Notes under the pieces: model-generated
Seen by the model: only the letters and a program-made list of their open reading frames with translations
The model's database searches: none
What the model was told of the DNA's origin: nothing
Translations under genes and position numbers: made by a program
Assembly (NCBI GenBank): GCA_963696105.1
Contig: CAVOIP010000004.1
Location: 542,992 to 606,991, forward strand
Length of the DNA stretch: 64,000 nucleotides
Source: CAVRTM01 sp963696105
Lineage (GTDB): Bacteria; Actinomycetota; Actinomycetes; Actinomycetales; Dermatophilaceae
Direction of reading: 5' to 3'
Shown here: positions 16,415 through 26,201 of the stretch, piece by piece
Layout: every line of letters starts with the position of its first letter
Numbering within the stretch: position 1 is the first letter of the stretch

Positions 16415-17836
16415 TCACAGCCCGCGTACGGTCTTGATCCGGCCGGTCCGCTCTGCTGTCTCCAGCTCGTGGAAGTCCGACTCGTTCTGGTCGGCGTAGG
16501 TCTCGGCGAAGTCCGCCACGGCCTGCTCGAACCGGTCGCTGCGGCCGAGGTACGACGCGATCGCGATCCGGTCACCCGAGCAGGCGTGCGCCCGCGCGAG
16601 CGTCCAGGCGCAGATCCCGGCGTAGGCCTCCATGCCGGTCGGCACCATCGTCTCGATGTCGGCGGATCCCTTGCCGTCGCGCAGCTGACGCAGGTAGAAG
16701 TCCCGTGTCACCCCCTTGTCGATGCTGGCCTGCGTGGCGCCGAGGAAGATGTCGCTGGCGGCCTGCATGATCTGCTGCCCGGTGACCACACGCCGGCCCT
16801 GGTTGCCGTAGGCGCTCGCCCCGGCGTACGCCTCGAGCACGGAGGGCTGGGCCTCCTTGGCCTGCAGGAACAACGGGTCGCCGCCGTCGCGGCCGAGGAA
16901 CAGGATGATCCACGCGCGCGTACCGACACTTCCCACCCCGACGACCTTGCGGGCCACCTGCACCAGGTGGAACTGGTCGATCAGCAACCGACGGTCCGGC
17001 TGCAGGGAGCGGCGATAGCCCTGGAAGACCTCGCGGAGCGCGGCGTACAGGTCCAGGGCCGACTGCTCCGGGAAGAGCGCTTCGATCGGCACCAGCACGG
17101 GTGGGTCGCTGATGATGCGACGCTCGCCGTCGACCATCTCGGTCAGCTTGCCCAACGCCTGCATGGAGTCGCGAGTCCGGGCCTTCTCGACGTTCGCCTC
17201 GGTCTTGCGGCGCTGCTTCGTGGTCAGGTTCCCGCCCCACTCCTGCAGCCACGACTCGATGTCGAGGCTGGCGTAGAAGACGTCCAGATTGCCGCTGTCG
17301 GCGAAGCCTCGCATCGCGTTTCGGTACGTCGCCGCCCCCGCCATGCAGACCCGGCGGCGCTCCTTGCGGCTGAAGCCCCTGTCGCGGCCCGCGACGGCCA
17401 GGCTGGCCATCAACCGCTTGACGTCCCACTCCCAAGGACCGGGCAGCGTCTCGTCGAAGTCGTTGATGTCGAAGATCATTCGCCGTTCCGGCGTGGCGTA
17501 CACGCCGAAGTTCGACAGGTGGGCGTCACCGCACAGCTGGGCGCGCAAGCCCGACACCGGTGTCCCGGCCAGGTCGGCTGCCATGACCAGGGCCGCGCCA
17601 CGGTAGAACGTGAAGGGGGAGACCAGCATCCGTCCATAGCGAAGGGGCACCAGGTCCGGCACCCGGCTCATCGCCTGGCCCTCGAGCAGTGCCACGGGGT
17701 CGAGCCGGTCTGCCGGCGCCGTGTACTCCGCGTGCAGCTCCAGGGGGACCCGCTTGCGGGCCGCCTTGCCGAGGGCAGAACGCTCGGTGGGTGTCAGGAC
17801 CTCGGGCTGTCGGGTCCGGCTCTCCGTTGCAGTCAT
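16415..17836 (-). CDS. DUF2252 domain-containing protein
   Basis: The 473-residue protein spans the full DUF2252 family. Landmarks are PLRYGRMLVSPFTFYRGAA, QLCGDAHLSNFGVY, FDINDFDETLPGPWEWDVKRL and RAWIILFLGRDGGDPLFLQ. GDxHxxNF and DFDE resemble the catalytic and metal-binding loops of aminoglycoside-phosphotransferase-like kinases, to which the family is distantly related; the substrate is unknown. It is cytoplasmic, with no signal peptide. I chose the ATG at 17836; the frame is open upstream but that part overlaps the operator region. It is divergent from the second DUF6325 gene. Confidence 0.85.
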   Translation of the reverse strand: MTATESRTRQPEVLTPTERSALGKAARKRVPLELHAEYTAPADRLDPVALLEGQAMSRVPDLVPLRYGRMLVSPFTFYRGAALVMAADLAGTPVSGLRAQLCGDAHLSNFGVYATPERRMIFDINDFDETLPGPWEWDVKRLMASLAVAGRDRGFSRKERRRVCMAGAATYRNAMRGFADSGNLDVFYASLDIESWLQEWGGNLTTKQRRKTEANVEKARTRDSMQALGKLTEMVDGERRIISDPPVLVPIEALFPEQSALDLYAALREVFQGYRRSLQPDRRLLIDQFHLVQVARKVVGVGSVGTRAWIILFLGRDGGDPLFLQAKEAQPSVLEAYAGASAYGNQGRRVVTGQQIMQAASDIFLGATQASIDKGVTRDFYLRQLRDGKGSADIETMVPTGMEAYAGICAWTLARAHACSGDRIAIASYLGRSDRFEQAVADFAETYADQNESDFHELETAERTGRIKTVRGL

Positions 17837-17870
17837 GGAAGCAGCGTGCCGCTCCGCAGACGGTGACGGT

Positions 17871-17887
17871 TCATCCGCCCGGGGGGA
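17871..17887. promoter_or_regulatory. Inverted-repeat operator candidate (site 6)
   Basis: TCATCC, five bases (GCCCG), GGGGGA, between the divergent DUF2252 (35 bases) and DUF6325 (58 bases) starts. The right arm is imperfect. On the minus strand the left arm reads GCGGATGAAC, matching the MalT-box core GGATGA. Confidence 0.4.
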
Positions 17888-17944
17888 TTCGTGCTGCTGC
17901 GCCCCCTCGTGCAATGGAGTCCCGAACAACGAATGGAGTGCGCC

Positions 17945-18379
17945 ATGGACGTCGGGCCTGTCGACCTGCTGGTGGTGGAGTTCCCGGGCAACCAGTTCAA
18001 GGGTGAGATCGCCCCGGCCCTGCGGGACCTCGTCACCGACGGGACGGTACGTGTGCTGGACCTGCTGTTCGTCTACAAGGACGCCGACGGCGAGGTCGGC
18101 TCAGTGGAGCTGGCCGGCCTCGGGCCGGACCTCGAGCCGGCGTTCGCCGACCTGGACGGGCAGCTCGGCGGTGGCCTGCTCGATGCCGAGGACGTCGCGC
18201 AGGTCGGCGCCAACCTCCAGCCCAACAGCTCAGCCGCCCTCATCGTGTGGGAGAACACGTGGGCCGGCCGCTTCGTGTCGGCCATGGAGCGTGCCGGTGC
18301 GCGTGTCGTCGACCAGGCCAGGATCCCCGCCGAGGCGGTCAAGGCAGCCCTCGAGTCCGCCGCGCTGACCGGGAACTGA
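17945..18379 (+). CDS. DUF6325 family protein (second copy)
   Basis: The 144-residue paralogue of the gene at 5434-5907 contains VGPVDLLVVEFPGNQF, APALRDLVTDGTVRVLDLLFV, SAALIVWENTWAGRF and GARVVDQARIPAEAV. The shared conserved positions cover the whole chain. It is followed five bases later by a SHOCT-domain gene, then by an overlapping YihY-like gene, which forms a three-gene unit. The DUF6325-plus-partner arrangement occurs twice in this island. Biochemical role unknown. Confidence 0.85.
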   Translation: MDVGPVDLLVVEFPGNQFKGEIAPALRDLVTDGTVRVLDLLFVYKDADGEVGSVELAGLGPDLEPAFADLDGQLGGGLLDAEDVAQVGANLQPNSSAALIVWENTWAGRFVSAMERAGARVVDQARIPAEAVKAALESAALTGN

Positions 18380-18384
18380 GTGAC

Positions 18385-18764
<380 letters not shown>

Positions 18765-18768
<4 letters not shown>

Positions 18769-19718
18769 GGTGCGGGTCCGCGCGTGCCGGCACGGGCGGA
18801 CGGCCTTCGCGCAAGCAGCTGAGCGCGCGCCTGGAGCACGTCCGGGCGCGCGCGGAAGCCACGACCGCGGGCAGGCTGCAGCGTCGGGCCATGGAGCTGG
18901 ACCTGATGCACCAGGCCATGGTGCTCGCGGCCCTGACCATGACGCTGCTCATCCCCGCGCTCATCACCCTGGCCGCCCTCATCCCCCTGGGCGAGCCGCA
19001 CGGCGTCGCGGCGCTCGTGGCCAGGCGCCTCGGACTGAGCGCGCAGGCCACCCGCGACCTCCAGTCGCTGTTCGGCGGGACGTCGGTCGAACGCAGCAGC
19101 ACGACGTGGGTCGGGGCGACCGTCACGCTGTTGTCCGCCTACGCCTGGCCGACCGCGCTGCAGAAGGGGTACGAGCTGGCCTGGCAGCTGCCCTCGCGGG
19201 GCCGCCGTGGCATCTGGCGCCCCCTCGTGTGGCTCGTCGTCGTCCTTGCGGCGGCAGGGGCGATGGTGGTCGTGGGCGGCCTCGTGCAGGACGGCTCACC
19301 TCTGACGGCGCTCCTGCTGGTCCCCGTCGTGTTCGCCTGGACCTGGTGGACCCAGCACCTGCTGCTCGGCGGTCGGGTCGGCTGGAGGCCGCTCCTCCCC
19401 GGTGCGGTCGCCATGACGCTGGGCCTCTACGCGCTCAGGGTCGGGGCCCAGCTGACGCTGTCCTCGGCGATCAGCCTCAACTTCCACCGCTACGGCCCGA
19501 TCGGCATCGTCTTCGTGCTGCTGTCGTGGTTCGTCGGTTTCGGTGTCGTGATGCTCGGAGGCGCGGTGGTCGGAGGCGAGCTGTGGGGAGCCCGTCACCC
19601 AGGCGCAGGAGAGTCCGTCCCCGGGGAGTCCGTTGACCGGGAACCCGTTGACCAGGCACCCGCTCCGGAGCCCGACCCGCTGCGGGCGCCCGCCGCGCCG
19701 CCACCACCGTCGGCCTGA
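18765..19718 (+). CDS. YihY/YhjD-like (BrkB) membrane protein
   Basis: The 317-residue protein starts at an ATG overlapping the SHOCT gene stop. It has a basic N-terminus with a helical segment (KQLSARLEHVRARAEA). About six membrane helices follow, including MVLAALTMTLLIPALITLAAL, LVWLVVVLAAAGAMVVVGG and the family-typical C-terminal block YGPIGIVFVLLSWFVGFGVVMLGGAVVGGE. This fits the YihY/YhjD envelope protein family once called ribonuclease BN. The tail is Pro/Glu-rich and overlaps by 124 bases the antisense tail of the DUF1622 gene, so one of the two C-termini may be over-extended. Confidence 0.75.
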
Positions 19719-20146
19719 GGGGCGCCGGCGGGCGCGACTGCCGCGCCACGGGGCCGTCCGAGGAGCTCGGCGTGGGTCTCGCCGATGCGCTGGGCACCGC
19801 TGACCTGCCAGCGCCGCCACGGTGGCACCCCGTTGATCTCCACCTCCAGGGCAAAGCTGAGGAACGTGCGGATCAGCACGAGCAGCCCCAGCGCCGACAG
19901 CTCTTCCAGCGTGGGCTGCACGGCCACGGTGCGCACCAGGTCCGCCGCCACCAGCAGCTCGAGACCCAGCAGCAGCACACTGCCGAAGCACTGCCGGAGC
20001 GCGTCGTACGTCGCCGCGCCGTCGTGCGTGCGCCGCCACACCACCGTGGACAGGACGAACGACCAGACCAGCCCCACGACCAGCTCGACCGCGACGACCA
20101 CCTCGAACACCACCGCGATCGTGTGCATGACCTCGGCGAAGGTCAC
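19595..20146 (-). CDS. DUF1622 domain-containing membrane protein
   Basis: The core (about residues 10-120 from the GTG at 20146) contains VVFEVVVAVELVVGLVWSF, LRQCFGSVLLLGLELLVAADLVRTV, PTLEELSALGLLVLIRTFLS and FALEVEINGVPPW, all typical of DUF1622, a small three-helix membrane family. The ORF then continues for about 65 residues of Gly/Ala/Pro/Ser-rich sequence because no stop occurs; this stretch overlaps the opposite-strand YihY-like gene. It follows the MFS gene by 25 bases on the same strand and may be co-transcribed. The start could also be the ATG at 20128. Confidence 0.75.
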   Translation of the reverse strand: MTFAEVMHTIAVVFEVVVAVELVVGLVWSFVLSTVVWRRTHDGAATYDALRQCFGSVLLLGLELLVAADLVRTVAVQPTLEELSALGLLVLIRTFLSFALEVEINGVPPWRRWQVSGAQRIGETHAELLGRPRGAAVAPAGAPQADGGGGAAGARSGSGSGAGAWSTGSRSTDSPGTDSPAPG

Positions 20147-20171
20147 CGCGAACCGCCGTACGGGCGTCTCG

Positions 20172-21651
20172 TCACGTCGTCGGCGAGGGCGCAGGGCCCG
20201 CCTCGGCGACCGCCGGCGGCGTGGTGGGGATGAAGGCGGCCGCGAGGAGCCCGAGCAGGACGATGACACCCATCGTGGCCAGTGCCAGCGCGAACGGCCG
20301 TCCGCCGGGGACGCTGGCACCGACCAGGACCGAGCCGGCCAGGGCCGTGCCCAACGAGGAGCCGAGGTTCGACACGCTGCGGGACAGGCCGGAGATGTCG
20401 CCCTGGTCCTTCTCGGGGAAGGCCGACTGCACGACGTTGACCGACGAGGTGAGCATCACGCCGACACCCAGACCGATCAGCAGCAGACCCGGCACGAACG
20501 TCCAGATGCCCGACTGGTCGCGGACCAGCGCCATCAGCAGCGCGATGCCCACTGCGGTCGTCACGAACCCTGCCCGGATCAGGAGCTCCTGCGAGCGCTT
20601 CCGGGCCAGCCGCCCGGCGGCGGCGGACGCGACCAGGACCCCGATGGTGGAGGGGGTCAGCATCAGGCCGGTCTGGATCGCGTTGTAGCCGCGGATCTGC
20701 TGCAGGAACACCGAGACCACGAAGAACGTCCCCTGCATGGTCAGCCACTGGATGTTCTGGGTGACCAGCCCGAGGTTGGACGTCCGGTTGCGGAACAGCC
20801 GCGGTGACAGCAGCGGGTCCTTGCCGCCGTGCTCCATCGGCGCGGATGTGCAGGAAGAACCAGCCGAGGAACACGGCACCGATGGCCACGAACAGCCAGA
20901 CCGGGGAGATGCCGCCCTTCGGGATGACGACGGTGCCGGCGATGCTGAAGTCCGTGCGGGCGGCGGTCCAGCCGTACGTCGAGCTCTGCAGGACGCCGAG
21001 CACCACGAAGAACAGGCCGGCGGCGGAGAGGATCGCCCCGACGAGGTCGAACCGTGGTGCCGCACCTCGTGGTGGGTCGACGATCTTGCGGGCCATCACG
21101 ATGATGAGGGCGACGACCAGGACCTGCAGCACAAAGGAGGCGCGCCAGCTGATGGCGCTGGTGATCATGCCGCCGATGAGCGGCCCTGCGGCGGCGCCGA
21201 GCCCGGCGGCGCCGCTGACGATGCCGAAGTACTTGGCCCGCTCGCGGGTGGAGGGGTACACCACCGTGATCAGGATGTAGATCGGCGGGATCATCAGGGC
21301 CGAGCCGACGCCCTCCAAGAGGGAGTACCCGAAGATCATCAGGCCGAGGCCCTGGGAGAGGGCCGCGATCAGGGCTCCCGTGCCGTAGACCGCCAACCCG
21401 GCCATGAAGCAGACCTTGCGACCCCAGATGTCGCTGAGCTTGCTGCCGGGAATCATCAGCGAGGCCATCGTCAGGGTGAACAGCGTGATGGCCGTCTGCA
21501 TCCCGATGACGGTGGTGCCGATGTCCGCGGCGATGGTGCTGATCGCCACGTTCATGTTGCTGCCGGCATAGCTGGCGATGAACTGGGCCAGGGCCAGCGG
21601 GAAGACGATTGACCCGGCCGCCACGGCGGGCTGCGCCTGAGCCCGTGCCAT
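20172..21651 (-). pseudogene. MFS drug/metabolite transporter (DHA2-like), one frameshift
   Basis: About 490 residues with 12-14 hydrophobic helices. Family motifs are IWGRKVCFMAGLAVYGTG (MFS motif A region), LEGVGSALMIPPIYILI and FGIVSGAAGLGAAAGPLIGG (motif C, typical of drug exporters). The frame breaks once near 20836-20840: FLHIRA is followed in another frame by MEHGGKDPLLSPRLF. Removing one base restores a continuous protein to AFIPTTPPAVAE. One extra base in otherwise intact sequence suggests a sequencing error. It is a proton-driven membrane exporter by family; the substrate is unknown. DUF1622 follows it. Confidence 0.8.
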
Positions 21652-21812
21652 CAGCTCGTTCCCCGAGCGTTCGTCGATGCCATGTTGACCCCGTCTCCGT
21701 CGGCTGTGCCCGCGGACCCGACCGCGGGACGGGGGCGGTACGCCGTGCAGCTTCCTCGGCCCGTCGGTGGCCCGTGCACGCCCCATGCTGGGGCCGGGGT
21801 GGACAGGGGTCC

Positions 21813-21829
21813 TCATCCAGACGGGATGA
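21813..21829. promoter_or_regulatory. Inverted-repeat operator candidate (site 7, perfect arms)
   Basis: TCATCC, five bases (AGACG), GGATGA: exact dyad symmetry with flanking CCTC and AACC. It lies 162 bases upstream of the minus-strand MFS gene and 8 bases past the stop of the small gene at 21837, in a 185-base gap that holds no other gene. Confidence 0.55.
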
Positions 21830-21836
21830 ACCGCGC

Positions 21837-22154
21837 TCAGCCGGCGCCGGCCTCCGCGCCCGCTCTGGGCTCGGCCGCGGCGGCGGCACGCGCCGGCGGG
21901 GTGCCGGCCGGAACCTCTGCGGCGGGTGCACCGACGCGCAGTGCGTGGCGGGCGTATCGGTGCACGAGCAACGGGACGAACGACCGCACGGGCGCCTCGG
22001 CGAAGCGGGCCGCCACCTCGTCGAGCGCACGGTCGACCGCCGGAGCCCCCACGCGGTCGTCGAACTCGGTGTGCAGCCGGGCGGCGACGTCGCGCAGCTC
22101 GGGGTGCAGCCCGTGGCGTACCAACGGCGTCAGGGGCGTGGGGTCAACGGTCAT
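21837..22154 (-). CDS. Three-helix bundle dimerisation domain protein
   Basis: The 105-residue protein has a helical core: LRDVAARLHTEFDDRV, VDRALDEVAARFAEAPVRSFVPLLVHRYARHAL. This matches the small actinobacterial three-helix bundle dimerisation domain family. A low-complexity Ala/Pro/Glu tail follows. A degenerate member of the recurring inverted-repeat family lies 35 bases upstream at 22189-22205. A second possible relative is at 35696-35998. Role unknown; the domain is thought to mediate dimer formation. Confidence 0.7.
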   Translation of the reverse strand: MTVDPTPLTPLVRHGLHPELRDVAARLHTEFDDRVGAPAVDRALDEVAARFAEAPVRSFVPLLVHRYARHALRVGAPAAEVPAGTPPARAAAAAEPRAGAEAGAG

Positions 22155-22188
22155 GGTTCATGGTGGTGGGCGCGGTCCGTGCGGCACA

Positions 22189-22205
22189 ACGTCCGCGGCG
22201 GGTGA
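22189..22205. promoter_or_regulatory. Degenerate inverted-repeat operator candidate (site 9)
   Basis: ACGTCC, five bases (GCGGC), GGGTGA, 35 bases upstream of the minus-strand gene starting at 22154. The right side GCGGGTGAGG is identical to that of site 1; the left arm matches the consensus at four of six positions. Confidence 0.35.
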
Positions 22206-22216
22206 GGCGCGTCGGG

Positions 22217-24337
22217 TCAGGGCCCGGCAGGGGCGGCGCGGGCGTCGGTGCCCGCGTCGACGAGGAGGTGGTGAATGGTGTCGACGGCGTCCACCATCGC
22301 GTCGGTCTCGGTCACGACCAGCTCGTGGTCCCGGCCGAGCGCCGCTCGCAGAGCCGTCTGGGTCTCGCGCAGGCACAGTGTGGCCGGTGGTGGGCGCCGA
22401 CCGCGCAGCACGTCGGCCAGGGCCCGCATCGCGGTGTCGGTCTGCCCGGTCAACGTCGCGAGCTCCGGCACGGCTGGGTCCTCCGGCAGCGGCAGCCGGG
22501 CATGCAGGGTCATCACCGACTGGGCGTACATCTGCACCGCCGCCACCACCCCCAGCGCCGTCCCGGGCGGCATCTCGTCGCTGGCCGGCTCGGTCAGCAG
22601 CCGGTCGACCGACGTCTGCGCGTTGGACCGGGCCAGGCGCGCCGCGACGAGCTCACGGTGCAGCGCGTCCGGACGTCGGCGCGAGGGGTCGACGTACCCG
22701 GTCAGCACGGCGGTGCCGTAACGGCCCTGGGACTCCAGCAGGGAGGCCAGCGTGCGCCCGGTGCGGGTGCTCTCCCACGTCGGCCACAGGCGGTAGGCGA
22801 GCATGGCGAGCAGGCCCCCGACGGCGGTGTCGATCAGCCGGTCGAGGCCGGCGGTGCTGCTGGGCAGGCCGGTCAGCGAGATGAGGAACACCACGTAGCA
22901 CGTGAGGAACGCCGCGAAGATCGGGTAGCTCGCCCGGAGCGTGGCCACCGACAGGAAGGCGAAGACCCCCACCAGCACGACCAGCGTCCAGGGGCCGGGG
23001 CGCAGCTGGGCGGCGATGACCGTGGCGACGACCGACCCGACGAGGGTGCCGAGGATCCGCTCGATCCCGCGCGACATCGTGCCCCGGTAGTCCGGGCGCA
23101 GGACGACCAGTGTGGTGAGGGCGACCCAGTAGCCGCGTTCGAGCGGCAGCTGGGTGAACAGCACCGAGGCGACGGCCAGAGCGACGGCGAGGCGGATCGC
23201 GTGGCGGAAGGACTCCGAGCGGAGGTTGAGGTTGGCCCGCAGGGTGAGCACGGGGCCACGGACCGGGATGAAGGGGGCACGGGAGGCCGGGGCGGTGGCG
23301 TCGTCGTCGGTCAGGGAGTCCTCGTCGGCGTCGAGGCGGCCGACGAGCCGCGCGGCGGCCCGCATCTGGCCGCGCAGCCCCCGGCTCACCGCGGCCACGT
23401 CGGGGGGCAGCCGTTCCTCGAGGGCGGTGCCGCCGCGCAGGGGCTCGGTCAGGCCGGCGGCCGCCTCCTGCGAGGAGCGCCACGGGAGGTTCGGGCTCGA
23501 CAGGGCGTCCGCGATGCCGGTCAGGGTCTGCCCGGCCGACGCCATCAGCCGGTCGGCGGCCTCGGCGTCGCCAGCCCGGCCGTCGAGGTCGAGCTGGGCC
23601 CGTGCCCGCGACAGGGCCGCGATGTCCACCCGGGCCCGCTCGGCGACGTCGAGCAGCGCGCGGAACCGGCGCAGCACGTGGTCCTGCGCCAACGGGTTGG
23701 CGTCGCTGAGCGCCACGGCCGCCTCCGAGAACGGCCCGGCGTCGGGCAGGGCGCCCGGCCCGGTGCTGTCGCCGGCATAGCGCCCCAGAGCGGCGTACGC
23801 CTCGGCCACCGCACGACGCTCCTGGCCACGGGTCCGCAGCGGCCAGAGGCCGACCACGAGCACGGTCTGCAGCAGGCCGCCGACCAGGACCAGCGCAGCG
23901 CGCCCGAGCACCTGCGCCGGGGTCATCGAGAAGTCGGCCACGATGATCAGCGCGACCGTGCACTGCAGCCCGACCGTCGTGCCGGCCGGCCCGAGGGCCG
24001 TCAGGAGGCCGGCGCCGAGGGCCCAGACGGCGGTCAGCAGCACCAGCAGTGCCGGCTGCCCCCCGACGAGACCGCCGACGAGGGTGGACACGGACATGCC
24101 GCAGGCGGTCAGCACCATCGCGCGGACGCGGGTGCGGTAGACGCCCTGGAACGAGGCAAAGCCCACCGACAGGGCGCCGGCCGCGACCGCGACCCCGTCA
24201 CCGGGTCGGCCGGCGGCAACGGCCACCACCAGGGGTAGGACCACGCCGACGGTGACCCGCAGGGCCTCGACCGGTGTCAGCTGGCTGCGGTCCAGGCGAC
24301 CCAGGTTCCCGAGCGATCGTCGCATCTGGCCGGGCAC
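22217..24337 (-). CDS. FUSC family membrane protein
   Basis: The 706-residue protein has two hydrophobic bundles of about six helices (residues about 25-170 and 400-530), separated by a helical cytoplasmic region and followed by a C-terminal soluble part. This is the fusaric-acid-resistance (FUSC/YccS) layout. Characteristic segments include GPAGTTVGLQCTVALIIVAD in the first half, and YWVALTTLVVLRPDYRGTM, ERILGTLVGSVVATVIAAQ in the second. Members are proposed to export aromatic acids; the substrate here is unknown. The start is GTG at 24337 or ATG at 24325. Confidence 0.8.
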   Translation of the reverse strand: MPGQMRRSLGNLGRLDRSQLTPVEALRVTVGVVLPLVVAVAAGRPGDGVAVAAGALSVGFASFQGVYRTRVRAMVLTACGMSVSTLVGGLVGGQPALLVLLTAVWALGAGLLTALGPAGTTVGLQCTVALIIVADFSMTPAQVLGRAALVLVGGLLQTVLVVGLWPLRTRGQERRAVAEAYAALGRYAGDSTGPGALPDAGPFSEAAVALSDANPLAQDHVLRRFRALLDVAERARVDIAALSRARAQLDLDGRAGDAEAADRLMASAGQTLTGIADALSSPNLPWRSSQEAAAGLTEPLRGGTALEERLPPDVAAVSRGLRGQMRAAARLVGRLDADEDSLTDDDATAPASRAPFIPVRGPVLTLRANLNLRSESFRHAIRLAVALAVASVLFTQLPLERGYWVALTTLVVLRPDYRGTMSRGIERILGTLVGSVVATVIAAQLRPGPWTLVVLVGVFAFLSVATLRASYPIFAAFLTCYVVFLISLTGLPSSTAGLDRLIDTAVGGLLAMLAYRLWPTWESTRTGRTLASLLESQGRYGTAVLTGYVDPSRRRPDALHRELVAARLARSNAQTSVDRLLTEPASDEMPPGTALGVVAAVQMYAQSVMTLHARLPLPEDPAVPELATLTGQTDTAMRALADVLRGRRPPPATLCLRETQTALRAALGRDHELVVTETDAMVDAVDTIHHLLVDAGTDARAAPAGP

Positions 24338-24456
24338 CCGGTCATCCTCGCAGCGCCCCTGGCAGCACCGCGACCCGGGCGTTCGGGCAGGACCTCCAGC
24401 GGGTAGGGCTCAGGGGAGTGCAGGGTCGCTGCACGAACCCGAGGACAGGAGCGTCC

Positions 24457-25119
24457 ATGGACACCACCCGCGTGGTCATTCTCATCGTTGTCGTGGTCCT
24501 GCTGCTGGCCGCGCTCGCGGTCGGGCTGCGGACGGCCAGGCGCAAGAAGCAGACTGCCGACCTGCGCGGCCAGTTCGGGCCCGAGTACGACGCCACGGTG
24601 GGCTCACGGGGGGACCGCGACGCGGCCGAGCGGGAGCTGGCCGAGCGCCGGGACCGGCGGGCCCAGCTGCAGCTGCACGAGCTCGAGCCGGCTCGCCGCG
24701 AGGAGCTGAGCTCGCAGTGGCAGCAGGTGCAGGCGCGTTTCGTCGACGAGCCGGTCCTCGCCACCTCCGAGGCGCACGTCCTGGTCCGCCGGGTGCTCAG
24801 CGAGCGCGGTTACCCGACGCAGGACCTCGACAGCCAGACCGACCTGGTCTCGGTCGACCACCCCGAGGTGGTGGGGGACTACCGCGAGGCCGTTCGCCGG
24901 ACGCGTGCCGGTGAGAAGGGTGAGGCCACCACCGAGGACCTGCGCGAGGCGATGGTGCACTACCGGTCGCTGTTCGCCCGGCTGCTGGGGAACGGCAACG
25001 GCTCCGGCGGCCACACCGGGTCAGGGACCGCCGGCACCGCCGAGGGCCGGGACGGCCGCCTGGAGCAGGACGGCACCAGCGACGGTGCCAGCCGTCCGGG
25101 CCCGACACCACCCCGCTGA
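24457..25119 (+). CDS. Membrane-anchored conserved hypothetical protein
   Basis: The 220-residue protein has one N-terminal membrane helix (VVILIVVVVLLLAALAVGL, residues 6-24), a basic stop-transfer stretch (RTARRKKQ), and a charged, probably coiled helical region with REELSSQWQQVQARFVDEP. It ends in a Gly/Ser/Thr-rich disordered tail. Actinomycetes carry similar proteins named only as secreted or membrane proteins. GAGGACAGGAG precedes the ATG. It is divergent from the FUSC gene. No enzymatic motif is seen. Confidence 0.7.
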   Translation: MDTTRVVILIVVVVLLLAALAVGLRTARRKKQTADLRGQFGPEYDATVGSRGDRDAAERELAERRDRRAQLQLHELEPARREELSSQWQQVQARFVDEPVLATSEAHVLVRRVLSERGYPTQDLDSQTDLVSVDHPEVVGDYREAVRRTRAGEKGEATTEDLREAMVHYRSLFARLLGNGNGSGGHTGSGTAGTAEGRDGRLEQDGTSDGASRPGPTPPR

Positions 25120-25205
25120 CGCCCGGCCCCGCAACCTGCGCGGGTCCCGCTCACCGGGGCCCGCGCAGGCTGCCGGTGCTGCGCGCCCCCGGGAGGGGGG
25201 GTGGG

Positions 25206-26201
25206 TCAGCGACGACGCAGGCTCAGCACGCCCGACGTCAGGGCGATCACGAGCAGGCAGGCACCGAGCATGTGCACCGCGACCAGGGCCTCGGGCAGGC
25301 CGGTGAAGTACTGGGTGTAGCCCACCAGCCCCTGCGCGAGCGTCACCAGCAGCACCACCACCCAGGCACGGCGCGGCCGCTCCTCGTCGGTGCTGAGGCG
25401 CACGGCCACCAGCACGGCGACGACGAGGCCGACGAACAGCATCACCGCGTCCGCGTGGAGCCAGGACACCGAGCGGGGGTCGAACCCGAACCGGGTGGGG
25501 TGGACCGCGTCCCCCGAGTGGGGGCCCGAGCCGGTCACCACCGTGCCCAGGGCCAGGACGACGGCGCCCCATCCAGCGGTGACCCGGGCCAGGAGCGACA
25601 CGTCGCTGCGCACGAGCGGGGTCGGCGCCGCATCGCCCTCACCCGCGCGGTGCACCAGCAGCGTCGACACCATCACGATCACGCTGGACAGCAGGAAGTG
25701 AGAGGCGACGGTGGCGGGGTTGAGGTGGGTGAGCACCGTGATGCCCCCGAGCAGGGCCTGCGCGAAGACGCCGAGCAGCGGGAGGAACGAGAGCACGCGC
25801 AGCCCACGCCGCTGCGGAGCCCAGCGCCAGACGGCGATGATCACCAGGACGGCGGCGATGCCCACGACGGAGGTCAACGTGCGGTTGCCGAACTCGATCA
25901 GCTTGTGGATCCCCTGCTCCTGGTGTGGCACCGGGGTGAACGATCCGGGCACACACTGCGGCCAGGTGGGGCAGCCCAGACCTGACCCGGTGAGCCGGAC
26001 CAGGCCTCCCGTGACGACGATGCCGACCTCGAGCACGAGGTTGGCGACGAGCACGGGACGCAGGTACGAACGACGGGCAGGCGCAGCGGGAGCGCCGGGC
26101 GCGCCCGTCCAGGCCCGCTCGGAGGTGGTGGGGTTGGACACCCCACCAGCGTAGGTCGCCGCGGAGGCCGCCCCGTCCCAGGGTGGTGCGGCGTCAGTCA
26201 C
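25206..26201 (-). CDS. ctaA: Heme A synthase (COX15/CtaA family)
   Basis: The 331-residue integral membrane enzyme has eight helices. Family features are GGLVRLTGSGLGCPTWPQC near the first loop, with the paired cysteines of the actinobacterial/Bacillus type, then HKLIEFGNR, LTHLNPATVASHFLLS, SWLHADAVMLF and AVHMLGACLLV, which supply the heme-ligand histidines. It oxidises the C8 methyl of heme O to the formyl of heme A for cytochrome aa3 oxidase. The GTG start overlaps the end of the ABC permease gene, giving a tight operon with the two ABC genes. The first 40 residues are disordered. Confidence 0.9.
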   Translation of the reverse strand: MTDAAPPWDGAASAATYAGGVSNPTTSERAWTGAPGAPAAPARRSYLRPVLVANLVLEVGIVVTGGLVRLTGSGLGCPTWPQCVPGSFTPVPHQEQGIHKLIEFGNRTLTSVVGIAAVLVIIAVWRWAPQRRGLRVLSFLPLLGVFAQALLGGITVLTHLNPATVASHFLLSSVIVMVSTLLVHRAGEGDAAPTPLVRSDVSLLARVTAGWGAVVLALGTVVTGSGPHSGDAVHPTRFGFDPRSVSWLHADAVMLFVGLVVAVLVAVRLSTDEERPRRAWVVVLLVTLAQGLVGYTQYFTGLPEALVAVHMLGACLLVIALTSGVLSLRRR

